Assembly: GCA_016789885.1 (NCBI GenBank)
Contig: JAEUPZ010000018.1
Location: 117,343-181,342, forward strand
Reading direction: 5' to 3'
DNA length: 64,000 bases
DNA from: Chromatiales bacterium
GTDB lineage: Bacteria; Pseudomonadota; Gammaproteobacteria; Steroidobacterales; GCA-2729495
Under the pieces are notes generated by a model that saw nothing but the letters and a program-made list of their open reading frames with translations, searched no databases and was not told where the DNA came from. Each line of letters opens with the position of its first letter. Within the stretch, counting starts at the first letter, position 1. The translations under genes were made by a program, and so were the position numbers. This document shows, one piece after another, positions 38,101 through 45,135 of this stretch.

Positions 38101-40992
38101 CAGGTTCACCGTCAGCGTCATCTGGTTGCTCACGCCATACCAGACGTTCTTGAAGGGCGACCCTTCGGCACTACGCACGTTGTAACCCGACGCGAAGGTC
38201 GTGCCCGGCTGCGGACCAACTCCTTCGTCGTTGGTGTTGATGACCGTCAGCGTCCCGGTCATCGTCGTCCCGGTCACGGTCACCTGGCCGATGGCCTTGG
38301 CGCCCGGACCAATGTCGTTGATCGCCGAGGTCGTGCTGATCTTGCACGCGTACTGCGCCTGGAACGCCTCCGTCCCCGGGCCGCACCAGCCGGTGGCGTC
38401 ACCCGTTTTGGCGAAGTCCGGGTTGTAGTACGTCGTCGAGTTGTTGCCGGCCAGATCGCTGAAGTAGGTGCCGTTCGTCATCGACGGCAGGCTGTTGGCC
38501 GCCGAGGAAGTCCAGCCGCGGGCCAGTCCGTCCGTGGCCCAGTGGAACTGCACGTTCACGACCCCCGGGCCGCCGGGGCCGATGGGCGGAAGGCCGACGC
38601 TGCCAGCCGGGAAGCTCACCAGCCCGCCGCTGGCATCCCAGCCCACCAGTCCCTCCTCCACTGGCCCGTCGAAGGCGTCGCTGAGGAGCGGGTTGGCTAC
38701 GGCCGTCGTGGACCACTGCTGCCCGGCAGCCGACACCGTGACCGGGGCACCCGGCGTGGCGGTACCGGTGATGACCACGCCCGCCGCCCGCTCCTCGGCG
38801 TTGACGACGTCATCGGTGGCAATGGCGTCGATGGCCAGCGCTGCCGTGGCACCGATGGTGAACAGTACTTGCCCCGTCGCGGCGGGGCTGATGTTGCCGC
38901 TGCCGTCGAAGGCGAACGCCTCCACGGGCTGGGGGCCGTCGCCCGGCAGCTCGCCGACTGCCCAGGTCAGGCTCCAGGCACCAGCGCCGTCGGCCACCGC
39001 CGACTTCGAGACGCCACCCAGGCTCACCTGTACCGACAAGCCGGGGCCCGCCGTGCCGCTGATCACGGTGCCGGCCACCGCATCGGCGGCGGTCACGGTG
39101 CCCGGCAGCACCAGGGTCGGCGCATCCGGCACGAAGGTGAACGACGCGCCCTGCAGGGCCACCGTGATGGGGTTGCCATCGGTGGTGAAGAAGCCGCCGA
39201 AGAGCGTCGCGATCGAGAGGTCGATCTGCACCGGCCCGTACTCGATGCCGGTGAAGGCCAGCGACAGGTCGCCCAGCTTCTGCAGGCCGGTGAACCCGGT
39301 GAACGAGCCCAGGTGGACCTCGAAGTCGTTGTCCGCCAGCTCCGAACCCCAGCCGGTGAAGGCCGGGTCGAGGCCTGCCGTGAACTGCGACGGCGTGAAG
39401 CCGATGATGGTCGCGGGCCCGTTGACGGCAAAGTCGACGCCGCCACCGAGCATGCTGAGGCCCGTGAAGTCGCCGAAGAGCTCGAGTACTGCGCCGCCCG
39501 ACGATGGCGTGAGTACCGACGGCACCGGCGACAGCAGCGAGATGGACGGCGGCTGGATGGCCTCAACCGTCACGGTGACCCGGGCCGCATCGCAGCCGGA
39601 GCCGTCGCAGGCCTGGTAGGTGAAGGTGACCGTACCGGGCATCACCCCGTAGGTGTTGTAGTTGATCGTCCCGTCGAGGTTGACCGTGGCGATACCCTGG
39701 GCGGGGAACTGCACGATCGAGACGGTCGTGGCCGCCGGTGCCGCGAAGTCGGCGTCGTTCGCCAGCACGTCCAGCGTATTGGCCGCGAGGCCCTGGCTGA
39801 CGGTGAACGTGTCGTCGACGGCCTGGGGGCCCGGCGGCGGCGACTCCCCGATGCTGAAATAGCTGGCGTGCCAGGAGTTGCAGACCGCCGTGTAGGTGCC
39901 CGTGCCGGTGGTGTTGTCACCGCAGCGGGTCTGGCCGAAGACGCGGTACTCCTCCACGTCGAAGCCCTCGACGGCCGTCACGAAGCCGTTGGCATCGGTG
40001 CTCACCTTGAGCAGCAGCTGGTCCCAGCCCACGTCCTCGGCAGCGCCGCGCTCGGTCGGACTGGAGCCGCCGCCCGTGCTGTTCGGGCCGTTCACCACCG
40101 GGTTCCAGGCGGTGTGGTTCGTGCTGCAAACCGTGCCGACGGCACCGGCCGCCGCACCCGGACCCGCAGTGCACTCGAGGCCCGTCACCGTGCCGGTGGT
40201 CTTGGCGCCGAGGTTGCCCTCGAGGCTGCCGAGGCCCGCGCTGCCCGGCCAGTTGGCCCACTTGTTGGTGTCGGGACCGACGGTGAACGAGGCGGCGCAC
40301 TCGAAGGTGCCGAAGGCCTGGCCCTCGCAGGCCGTCATGTTGTTGGCCGTCAGCCGGCTCGGAAAGCCGGCAGTTCCGATCACGTAATCGAAACCACCCT
40401 GGCTGTTTGACGAAGCTGAATCAGCCTTCCGCGGCGCCAGCGTCTGGGTCACAGTGTCGAACCGCTCAACCACGGCATTCAGGATGCGGATGACCTTGCC
40501 GCCGTTGGGGTCGGAGATCGTCAGCGAGAAGCTGATCAGGTGATCCGTGGGGCTCGCGCCGACCTGGTCGACCGTGATCGTGCCCTCGATCTTCGCGTTC
40601 AGCTTGCCGTCGCCCACGGTGGGCACGAAGGTGCGAGCGTTGTCCCAGGCTTCCGGCTTGGTGGCCGAGCTGTAGTAGTAGCCGAAGGAGGTCGGGCCGA
40701 TCTCCTCACCCGCCGGCGGAATCGGGAACCCGGGTCCAACGCTGCCACCATAGGTGCAGTTCTCGCCGTCGCTGACGGAAACCGTCAGCAGCTGCAGGCA
40801 GGTCTGGATCGTCGAGCCGAGCTGGCCGATGACGGGCGTCGTCACGGCGTAGGCCGGGGCCGCAGCACCGAGCAGGTTGGCCCCTGCCGATAGCAGCAGC
40901 AGGGCAGCCACCGCCGGGCGCCCCGCCCGCGATGACCGGGACCCACGCCGGGGCGAGCCACCCTCTGGAGCCGCAGCATCCTGGCGACCCAT
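35170..40992 (-). CDS. Giant exported protein (1,940 aa) with cohesin-like domain, Ig-like modules, internal degenerate dockerin and two copies of a Cys-containing module
   Basis: I chose ATG at 40992 (MGRQDAAAPEGG), which has GGGGAG upstream and leads into a long signal sequence (AVAALLLLSAGANLLGAAAPAYA). Order: an N-terminal domain distantly like those of the two downstream paralogues (QGGFDYVIGTAGFPSRLT); a cadherin-like module (LDVLANDADF); a cohesin-like domain at about 39100-39556 (AVLELFGDFTGLSMLGGGVD, KLGDLSLAFTGI); Ig-like modules; a copy of the 290-residue module (37684-38556); a further lectin-like region; Ig-like modules; a TSP3/dockerin segment near 36360-36630; and a final copy of the module ending the protein (35188-36063). 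The first F-hand is degenerate (DLKNKGTTPNFEDL), the second intact (DLDGNGVVNFGDLAIF). No catalytic domain was recognised. It is probably the central structural protein of the cluster. Confidence 0.85.
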   Translation of the reverse strand: MGRQDAAAPEGGSPRRGSRSSRAGRPAVAALLLLSAGANLLGAAAPAYAVTTPVIGQLGSTIQTCLQLLTVSVSDGENCTYGGSVGPGFPIPPAGEEIGPTSFGYYYSSATKPEAWDNARTFVPTVGDGKLNAKIEGTITVDQVGASPTDHLISFSLTISDPNGGKVIRILNAVVERFDTVTQTLAPRKADSASSNSQGGFDYVIGTAGFPSRLTANNMTACEGQAFGTFECAASFTVGPDTNKWANWPGSAGLGSLEGNLGAKTTGTVTGLECTAGPGAAAGAVGTVCSTNHTAWNPVVNGPNSTGGGSSPTERGAAEDVGWDQLLLKVSTDANGFVTAVEGFDVEEYRVFGQTRCGDNTTGTGTYTAVCNSWHASYFSIGESPPPGPQAVDDTFTVSQGLAANTLDVLANDADFAAPAATTVSIVQFPAQGIATVNLDGTINYNTYGVMPGTVTFTYQACDGSGCDAARVTVTVEAIQPPSISLLSPVPSVLTPSSGGAVLELFGDFTGLSMLGGGVDFAVNGPATIIGFTPSQFTAGLDPAFTGWGSELADNDFEVHLGSFTGFTGLQKLGDLSLAFTGIEYGPVQIDLSIATLFGGFFTTDGNPITVALQGASFTFVPDAPTLVLPGTVTAADAVAGTVISGTAGPGLSVQVSLGGVSKSAVADGAGAWSLTWAVGELPGDGPQPVEAFAFDGSGNISPAATGQVLFTIGATAALAIDAIATDDVVNAEERAAGVVITGTATPGAPVTVSAAGQQWSTTAVANPLLSDAFDGPVEEGLVGWDASGGLVSFPAGSVGLPPIGPGGPGVVNVQFHWATDGLARGWTSSAANSLPSMTNGTYFSDLAGNNSTTYYNPDFAKTGDATGWCGPGTEAFQAQYACKISTTSAINDIGPGAKAIGQVTVTGTTMTGTLTVINTNDEGVGPQPGTTFASGYNVRSAEGSPFKNVWYGVSNQMTLTVNLTGTFTATNWEITGGTVSFFDPAFQCGVADFSGVLCNPSTVGGGFQANGQMLSWGMAQGSGPGTGVSDIRVFDPTGATQLATLSGVRASVVIDGAGNITTVKGETRTGSGSGGGGCATSVRWSAAAGITCGTLAIRKLDISGLSLTDPVEITCAGGAGGCVALNVSGGSAGRIVSVQDVNFFPGREYVLEARVAGHPQGSSVGGVVLGLVDATTGAVVRSETFTGIVPGQPFAPYSISWFGSDLPPGPYRVFVAAQAGTDTAVVVDDVRLRDTTLPTGGQPDVGYWSINVATGDLPADGPYDAIAAIGSAASVSRGFTVDTTPPPAPQVDVLDNAGNLDFSPQPADGTRQISVNGTPVAEYQPPAADGTYDVRVCDSDAAGNTSCTEVQFVVDLSPRPADDTAEVIAGRTVSLAVLANDDLQRTPVTVSLQQAPALGNAAVTGSPGQPAAIAVQYTAPATLPAGQLRVTDTFVYRASDGTTGRDATVTVTVVRDTDGDTVPDYRDNCVNTANTNQRDTRNSGIGNICNGDLKNKGTTPNFEDLAIFRTRFGTTNADADLDGNGVVNFGDLAIFRQLFARPLPPPLPLALPAGFAIPPAQSAFIDVAQIPGVRIAGGVVAIGSVPYGYATVSGTTVTYSPGGSAPPGPVDIEYTITDSLGRFSTAVLTAQVGAVSGPFSMAQVTFTWAVGGQAKGWSSSAANSLGTVANGTYFTADTSGANSTTYYNADFAKAGDPTGWCGPGTEAFQAQYACKISTNTPVADIGPGAQATGTLSVTPTTLTGTLVVVSTSDEGAGPQPGTSAVSGYNIRSADGSPFKNVWYGVSNQMTLTVNLTGTFTDSNWQITGGTVSFNDPAFQCAVADFSGVLCNPSTVGGGFTSSGSFLSWGIDQASGAATPVGPIPVFDAAGGTLLATLSGVLASVNIDATGNLSTNQGEVRTASGSAGGGCPTSLRYSGNSISCGTLQASPLVITGKVSP
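35188..36063 (-). repeat. Module copy 1 (C-terminal in giant protein)
   Basis: Encodes one of three copies of a module of about 290 residues marked by GWCGPGTEAFQAQYACKIST, SPFKNVWYGVSNQMTLTVNL and ADFSGVLCNPSTVGGGF. The other copies are at 37684-38556 and 42031-42900. This copy is the most diverged (AQVTFTWAVGGQAKGW opening). Confidence 0.85.
37684..38556 (-). repeat. Module copy 2 (central in giant protein)
   Basis: Very close in DNA to the copy at 42031-42900 over hundreds of bases; stretches such as the one encoding GVSNQMTLTVNLTGTF differ at few positions. This indicates a recent duplication or gene conversion between neighbouring genes. Confidence 0.85.
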
Positions 40993-41148
40993 CACCACAC
41001 TCCCCGATCCGTTCCGCATGGCATTCCCCGGCGTTCCCCGGCGGCCAGCAGCAAGGCTGGCCACTCGCACATCGATCATCGGCACCGATCGCCAGGCCCC
41101 ACCCCGACGAGCTCCCAAGGCACGGCACGGCGCAGCCGCAGCGCCCGG

Positions 41149-42981
41149 CTAAGGCACCAGGCCCGACGGCCCCGGCGGTGCCCCGAAGAGCTGCCGGAAG
41201 CGCGCGAGGTCGGCAAAGTTCACGATTCCGTCGCCGTTGAAGTCGGCATCGGGGTTGCTGGTCATGAAGAGCGTGCGAAAGACCGCCAGGTCGGCAAAGT
41301 TCACCTGGCCGTCGTTGTTCAGGTCACCGTCGCAGGCGTTGCCGTAGCCGTCGCCATCGGTGTCGCGCTGGTTGGCGTTCGCCACCATCGTGCAGTTGTC
41401 GAGGATGGCGGTGATGCCGTCGCCATCGGCGTCGTCGAGCACCTGCACCGTGACGGTGCCCAGGCCAATCTGGTCCCCTTCCTGCACGGCGTACTGGAAG
41501 GTATCCGGACCCTGGAAGCCGGCCGCCGGCACGTATCGCGCCACGCGACTGGCGCCGGTACCGACAATGCTCACCGTGCCGTTCAGCGGTGCCGTCACGA
41601 TGTCGATGATGGCCGTCGCCGGGCTGGCCACCGTGTCGTTGGCGAGCACATCGATGTCGAGGGGCGTGCCGACCTGGGCCACGGCGCTGTCGTCGCCAAC
41701 GATGAGCGGGCCCGCGGTGGTGGTCACGGCAAAGCCCGCGGTGGTGCCGCCGACGGTCAGCTCGGCCGTGGTCGTCGTGGCGGGGGTGGCAGCGCTCACC
41801 TGCCTGACGGTGATGGTGTCACCGCTGGCGACCGTACCCAAGGCGGCCGTATAGGCGCCGCCATTGACCGAATACTCGCCGCTGGAAACCGACACCGGCA
41901 CCGGGACGTTAATGCCGGTGATGGTCACCGCATTCGAAGTGACCTGGGCACCCAGGCTCACGCCGGTCAGTGGCACGAATGCGAACGGGTCGGGAACGGC
42001 GTCGTCCGGGTCCGGCATCAATGTCGAGACGAACTCCAGCCTGCCGATGGCGAGCGTGCCGCAGCTGATGCCGGTGCCGTCGTACCGCAGCGATGTCGGG
42101 CAGCCCCCACCGCCGGACCCGGCCCCGGTCCGAGTCTCGCCCTTGACGGTGGTGATCTTGCCGTTGCCATCGATGACCACCAAAGCACGCACGCCAGAGA
42201 GCGTTGCAATCTGGTTGGCCCCCGTCGCGTCGAACACCTTGATATCACTGACACCGGTACCCGCGCCGGTGCCCTGCGACATGCCCCAGGAGAGCATCTG
42301 CCCGTTGGCCTGGAAGCCACCGCCCACCGTGCTCGGGTTGCAGAGCACGCCGCTGAAGTCGGCGACACCGCACTGGAAGGCCGGATCAAAGAAGCTCACC
42401 GTACCGCCGGTGATCTCCCAGCTCGTCGCATTGAAGGTGCCCGTCAGGTTCACCGTCAGCGTCGTCTGGTTGCTGACGCCGTACCACACGTTCTTGAAGG
42501 GCGACCCGTCGGCCGAGCGGACGTTGTAGCCCGTCGCGATGGTCGTGCCCGGCTGCGGGCCGGCGCCTTCGTCATTGGTGTTGATGACGGTCAGCGTGCC
42601 CGTCATCGTCGTCTCGCTGATGGTGACCTGGCCGACGGCCCGCGCCCCGGGACCCACATCGGCAATCGGCGTGTTCGTGCTGATCTTGCAGGCGTACTGG
42701 GCCTGGAAGGCCTCGGTCCCCGGGCCGCACCAGCCCGTCGCGTCGCCAGCCTTGGCGAAGTCGGGGTTGTAGTACGTGGTCGAGTTGCTGCCGGCGAGAT
42801 CGCTGAAATACGTGTCGTTGCTGATGGCCGCCAGCGTGTTCGACGCCGATGACGTCCAGCCGCGGACCAGACCATCGGTCGCCCAGTGCAGCTGGATTGT
42901 CGCGACGGTGTTGTAGGCCAGGGCGTGCGAGGACCCCAACCCCAGGCCGATGACGGCCACGGAAGCGGCAAGACGCCGCAT
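41149..42981 (-). CDS. Exported protein with N-terminal Cys-containing module and C-terminal TSP3/dockerin-type domain
   Basis: 610 residues. The signal peptide (ASVAVIGLGLGSSHALA) is followed directly by the roughly 290-residue module (residues 28-317), then a Cys-free beta-rich segment (TSNAVTITGINVPVPVSVSS) also found in the protein at 33114-35132. A cadherin-like module follows (LDIDVLANDTVASPA), then TSP3 (DTDGDGYGNACDGDLNNDG) and two F-hands (DLNNDGQVNFADLAVFRTLF, DFNGDGIVNFADLARFRQLF), ending PGPSGLVP. GGGGGGAG precedes the start. It is the simplest carrier of the module and the most useful for experiments on it. Its function is unknown. Confidence 0.87.
   Translation of the reverse strand: MRRLAASVAVIGLGLGSSHALAYNTVATIQLHWATDGLVRGWTSSASNTLAAISNDTYFSDLAGSNSTTYYNPDFAKAGDATGWCGPGTEAFQAQYACKISTNTPIADVGPGARAVGQVTISETTMTGTLTVINTNDEGAGPQPGTTIATGYNVRSADGSPFKNVWYGVSNQTTLTVNLTGTFNATSWEITGGTVSFFDPAFQCGVADFSGVLCNPSTVGGGFQANGQMLSWGMSQGTGAGTGVSDIKVFDATGANQIATLSGVRALVVIDGNGKITTVKGETRTGAGSGGGGCPTSLRYDGTGISCGTLAIGRLEFVSTLMPDPDDAVPDPFAFVPLTGVSLGAQVTSNAVTITGINVPVPVSVSSGEYSVNGGAYTAALGTVASGDTITVRQVSAATPATTTTAELTVGGTTAGFAVTTTAGPLIVGDDSAVAQVGTPLDIDVLANDTVASPATAIIDIVTAPLNGTVSIVGTGASRVARYVPAAGFQGPDTFQYAVQEGDQIGLGTVTVQVLDDADGDGITAILDNCTMVANANQRDTDGDGYGNACDGDLNNDGQVNFADLAVFRTLFMTSNPDADFNGDGIVNFADLARFRQLFGAPPGPSGLVP
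42031..42900 (-). repeat. Module copy 3
   Basis: Third copy of the Cys-containing module (TIQLHWATDGLVRGW to CGTLAIGRLEF). Four Cys are shared with the other copies (in GWCGPGTE, YACKIS, FQCGVADF and VLCNPST), with two more near the end (GGGCPTS, ISCGTL). They probably form disulfides in the exported protein. Confidence 0.85.
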
Positions 42982-42999
42982 GACTCCCCCCGGAGTTCA

Positions 43000-43031
43000 C
43001 CGGCCGGCCACCCGTACAGGCGGCCGGCCGG
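43000..43031. repeat. G+C-rich hairpin in the leader of the dockerin gene
   Basis: CCGGCCGGCC and GGCCGGCCGG (10 bp) around a 12-base loop. It lies between the VPLPA-CTERM stop at 43092 and the ribosome site of the next gene. It may end or attenuate the upstream transcript or mask the ribosome site. There is no T-run. Confidence 0.5.
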
Positions 43032-43054
43032 TCATCTGCTCATCACCCCCTGCC

Positions 43055-43077
43055 CGGTCCCCACACCGGCAGGGTGC
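43055..43077 (-). promoter_or_regulatory. Conserved leader hairpin, copy B
   Basis: The minus strand reads GCACCCTGCCGGTGTGGGG then ACCG, matching copy A at 32954-32976 at nearly every position. It lies about 75 bases before the start at 42981, a distance similar to copy A. Confidence 0.35.
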
Positions 43078-43091
43078 TCCAAACCGAAGCC

Positions 43092-43697
43092 TTAAGCTGC
43101 GCGGCGCAGGCGCATTCCGCCCAGGGCACCGATGGCCGACACGAAGAGCCAGGCGGCGGCGGGCACCGGCACTACCTGGAGTGACGCACCAGATACAGCA
43201 ACGTCCATCGGCTCACTATCGAGGTCAAAGAACGCACCACCCCAGAACTCACTGATGATTACGTCGACGGTCGCGACCCCAAGACCGTTGAGCGAGAACG
43301 TGAGGTCACCGAGCTTCTTCGGCCCATCGCCACCTGTACCGGCAAAGTTCCCCCAGAAGATCTCGAAATCCGCTGCGGTGTTCTCAGTACCGAAACCAGT
43401 GAAGTCCGTTGGCAACAGAGGATTCGTATCGAGACTATTGAAGTACGCCGACGGCGTGAACGAGATCAGTGAGATCGGCCCACCGAACGCCAGATCGATT
43501 CCGCCACCTATCAGCGGCCTACCCGTAAAGTCCATGAACAGCTCCAGCGTCGCCGTTCCCTCGTTCAACGACACCGAGGCGTTGGACGGCAGCAGGTAAA
43601 TGCTCGGCTGGACCTGGACCCCATTGGCCTGTGCCCCCGCCGACAGTCCCAGCAGTGCAGCCGCAGCGAGCAGCTGCGTCGTGATTCGAGTGGTCAT
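43092..43697 (-). CDS. Cohesin-like domain protein with VPLPA-CTERM sorting signal
   Basis: 201 residues. A signal peptide (LLAAAALLGLSAGAQA) precedes one domain (residues 27-165) that parallels the cohesin-like domain in the giant protein: ATLELFMDFTGRPLIGGGID, ISLISFTPSAYF, KKLGDLTFSLNGLG and FWGGAFFDLDSEPMDV. The C-terminus is a textbook VPLPA-CTERM tail: VPVPAAAWLFVSAIGALGG then RLRRAA. Such tails are processed by an exosortase and tie proteins to the envelope or exopolysaccharide. The exosortase itself is not in the window. The gene stands first in the series of exported-protein genes, and I infer that it anchors them. Confidence 0.88.
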   Translation of the reverse strand: MTTRITTQLLAAAALLGLSAGAQANGVQVQPSIYLLPSNASVSLNEGTATLELFMDFTGRPLIGGGIDLAFGGPISLISFTPSAYFNSLDTNPLLPTDFTGFGTENTAADFEIFWGNFAGTGGDGPKKLGDLTFSLNGLGVATVDVIISEFWGGAFFDLDSEPMDVAVSGASLQVVPVPAAAWLFVSAIGALGGMRLRRAA

Positions 43698-43778
43698 CCC
43701 CTGTCTCCCGGATTCTTTGCTGTTGTTATGAACCGCGCCGCTTAACGGCGGGTCGGGAACGAGTAAACCATAAGAGTC

Positions 43779-43794
43779 TGTGACGCGCATCACC
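43779..43794. promoter_or_regulatory. CRP/FNR-like binding site upstream of VPLPA-CTERM gene
   Basis: TGTGA, six bases, TCACC: nine of ten consensus positions of a CRP-type site, 82-97 bases upstream of the start at 43697. The regulator is not identified. Confidence 0.35.
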
Positions 43795-43917
43795 CATCCG
43801 GGCGACTGACACGCATCGGCTTTACATAAACGGGAAAAATCTGCATGGCAGGAACGGGCAAGACGAGCCGCAGGGCAGCGGGAGGGCCAGTCCAAGATGG
43901 ACCGTCGGGCACCCGGA

Positions 43918-45135
43918 CTACCCGACCACCCCCGCCAGCACCGCCTCCATCCGCACCGCCAGCCGCCGCCGGTCGTAGTTCTGCTCCACATACGCCCGGC
44001 CCGACTGCCCCAGGGCCGCGGCGCGTCCGCGGTCGCGGGCCAGCGCCAGCACGGCGTCGGCCAGCTCCGCATCGTTCTCGGGCTCGATGCAGATACCGCC
44101 ACCCGACCCCTCGACGATGCGCTGGGCCTCGCCGCGCACGCCGAGCACGATGGGCCGCGCCATCCCCAAGGCCTCGAAGATCTTCGAGGGAATCACCGAC
44201 TCGAAGGTCTTCGCCTTGCGAAGCAACACCAGGCTGACGTCGGTCAGGGCCCAGATGGCGGGCATGCGCTCCTTGGGCTGCTGGCCGACCATGACGACGT
44301 TGGTCAGGCCGAGTTCGTCGCGCTGCTGCTGAAGCCGCTCGCGCTCGGCGCCGTCGCCGGCCAGCAGGAAGGCGATGCCGGGTTCGTCCTGCAGGCGCTG
44401 GGCGGCGCGCAGCACCGTGTCGAGGCCGTGGGCCATGCCGTGGGTGCCGACGTAGGCCGCAACGAACTTGCCCTGCAGACCGAACTCCCGGGCCAGCTGG
44501 TCGGCGCTGTCGGCCGGCTTGAAGAAGTCGAGGTCGACACCGTTGGTGATGACGGTGACCTTGCCCTGCCCTCCCCGGGCCTCGATGTGGGGCACGAACG
44601 AGTCGGTGACGCTGACGATGGCGTCGGCCTTGCGGTAGGCGAACGACTCGAGCCAGCCGAGCGCCCGGGTGGCGAAGCTCTCCTTCATGGCGCCGACGGT
44701 GACGATGGACTCGGGCCACAGGTCGCGGATCTCGAGCACCCAGGGCGCGCGCTTGATCAGGCTCACGAACCAGCCCGCCAGGCCGCAGAAGAACTGCGGC
44801 GAGGTCGACACGACCACGTCGGTGCGCGGCAGGAAGGGCGCCACCAGCACCGCCATCACCAGGTAGAAGAGATAGTTCAGCGTGCGCCCGGCAAAACCCG
44901 CGTTGGCCGCCGGCACCGTGAGCATGCGGTGCACCTGGATGCCGGCCCGCTCCTCGTGCTGCAACACGCGGTTGCGGAACCCCGGGTAGATACGCCCCGC
45001 CGGATGATTCGGCACGCAGGTCAGCACGTGCACGTCGTGCCCCTGCCGCACCCACTCGCGGCAGTGCTCGAAGGTGCGGCTGGCCGGGGCGTTGACCTCG
45101 GGCGGGAAGTAATGGGTGAGAAAGAGGATGCGCAT
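43918..45135 (-). CDS. Glycosyltransferase family 4 (WbuB/WfgS-like)
   Basis: 405 residues. The N-terminus MRILFLTHYFPPEVNAPASR is the GT4 substrate-side opening. FVAAYVGTHGMAHGLDTVL and the C-terminal donor motif SKIFEALGMARPIVLGVRGE with GGGICIEPENDAELADAV are those of retaining nucleotide-sugar glycosyltransferases (GT-B fold). The start follows the heparinase-like stop directly (TGAATG). It is the last gene of a three-gene minus-strand operon and adds a sugar during exopolysaccharide repeat-unit assembly at the inner membrane; sugar specificity is unknown. Confidence 0.92.
   Translation of the reverse strand: MRILFLTHYFPPEVNAPASRTFEHCREWVRQGHDVHVLTCVPNHPAGRIYPGFRNRVLQHEERAGIQVHRMLTVPAANAGFAGRTLNYLFYLVMAVLVAPFLPRTDVVVSTSPQFFCGLAGWFVSLIKRAPWVLEIRDLWPESIVTVGAMKESFATRALGWLESFAYRKADAIVSVTDSFVPHIEARGGQGKVTVITNGVDLDFFKPADSADQLAREFGLQGKFVAAYVGTHGMAHGLDTVLRAAQRLQDEPGIAFLLAGDGAERERLQQQRDELGLTNVVMVGQQPKERMPAIWALTDVSLVLLRKAKTFESVIPSKIFEALGMARPIVLGVRGEAQRIVEGSGGGICIEPENDAELADAVLALARDRGRAAALGQSGRAYVEQNYDRRRLAVRMEAVLAGVVG

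Noticed and set aside
30349..41440. Regular DNA repeats in the dockerin genes as a CRISPR array or tandem repeat
   Set aside because: The repeated stretches (near 30360, 33130, 36370 and 41160) are in-frame coding copies of TSP3/dockerin segments spaced by kilobases, not spacer-interrupted short repeats.
42982..43091. Known riboswitch (c-di-GMP or cobalamin) in the leader of the dockerin gene
   Set aside because: The conserved cores of these classes are not present; only a short hairpin word is shared with another leader.
30349..43697. Classical cellulosome
   Set aside because: No glycoside hydrolase, carbohydrate-binding module of known family or type I scaffoldin with repeated cohesins was recognised, so only a cohesin-dockerin-like assembly is proposed.
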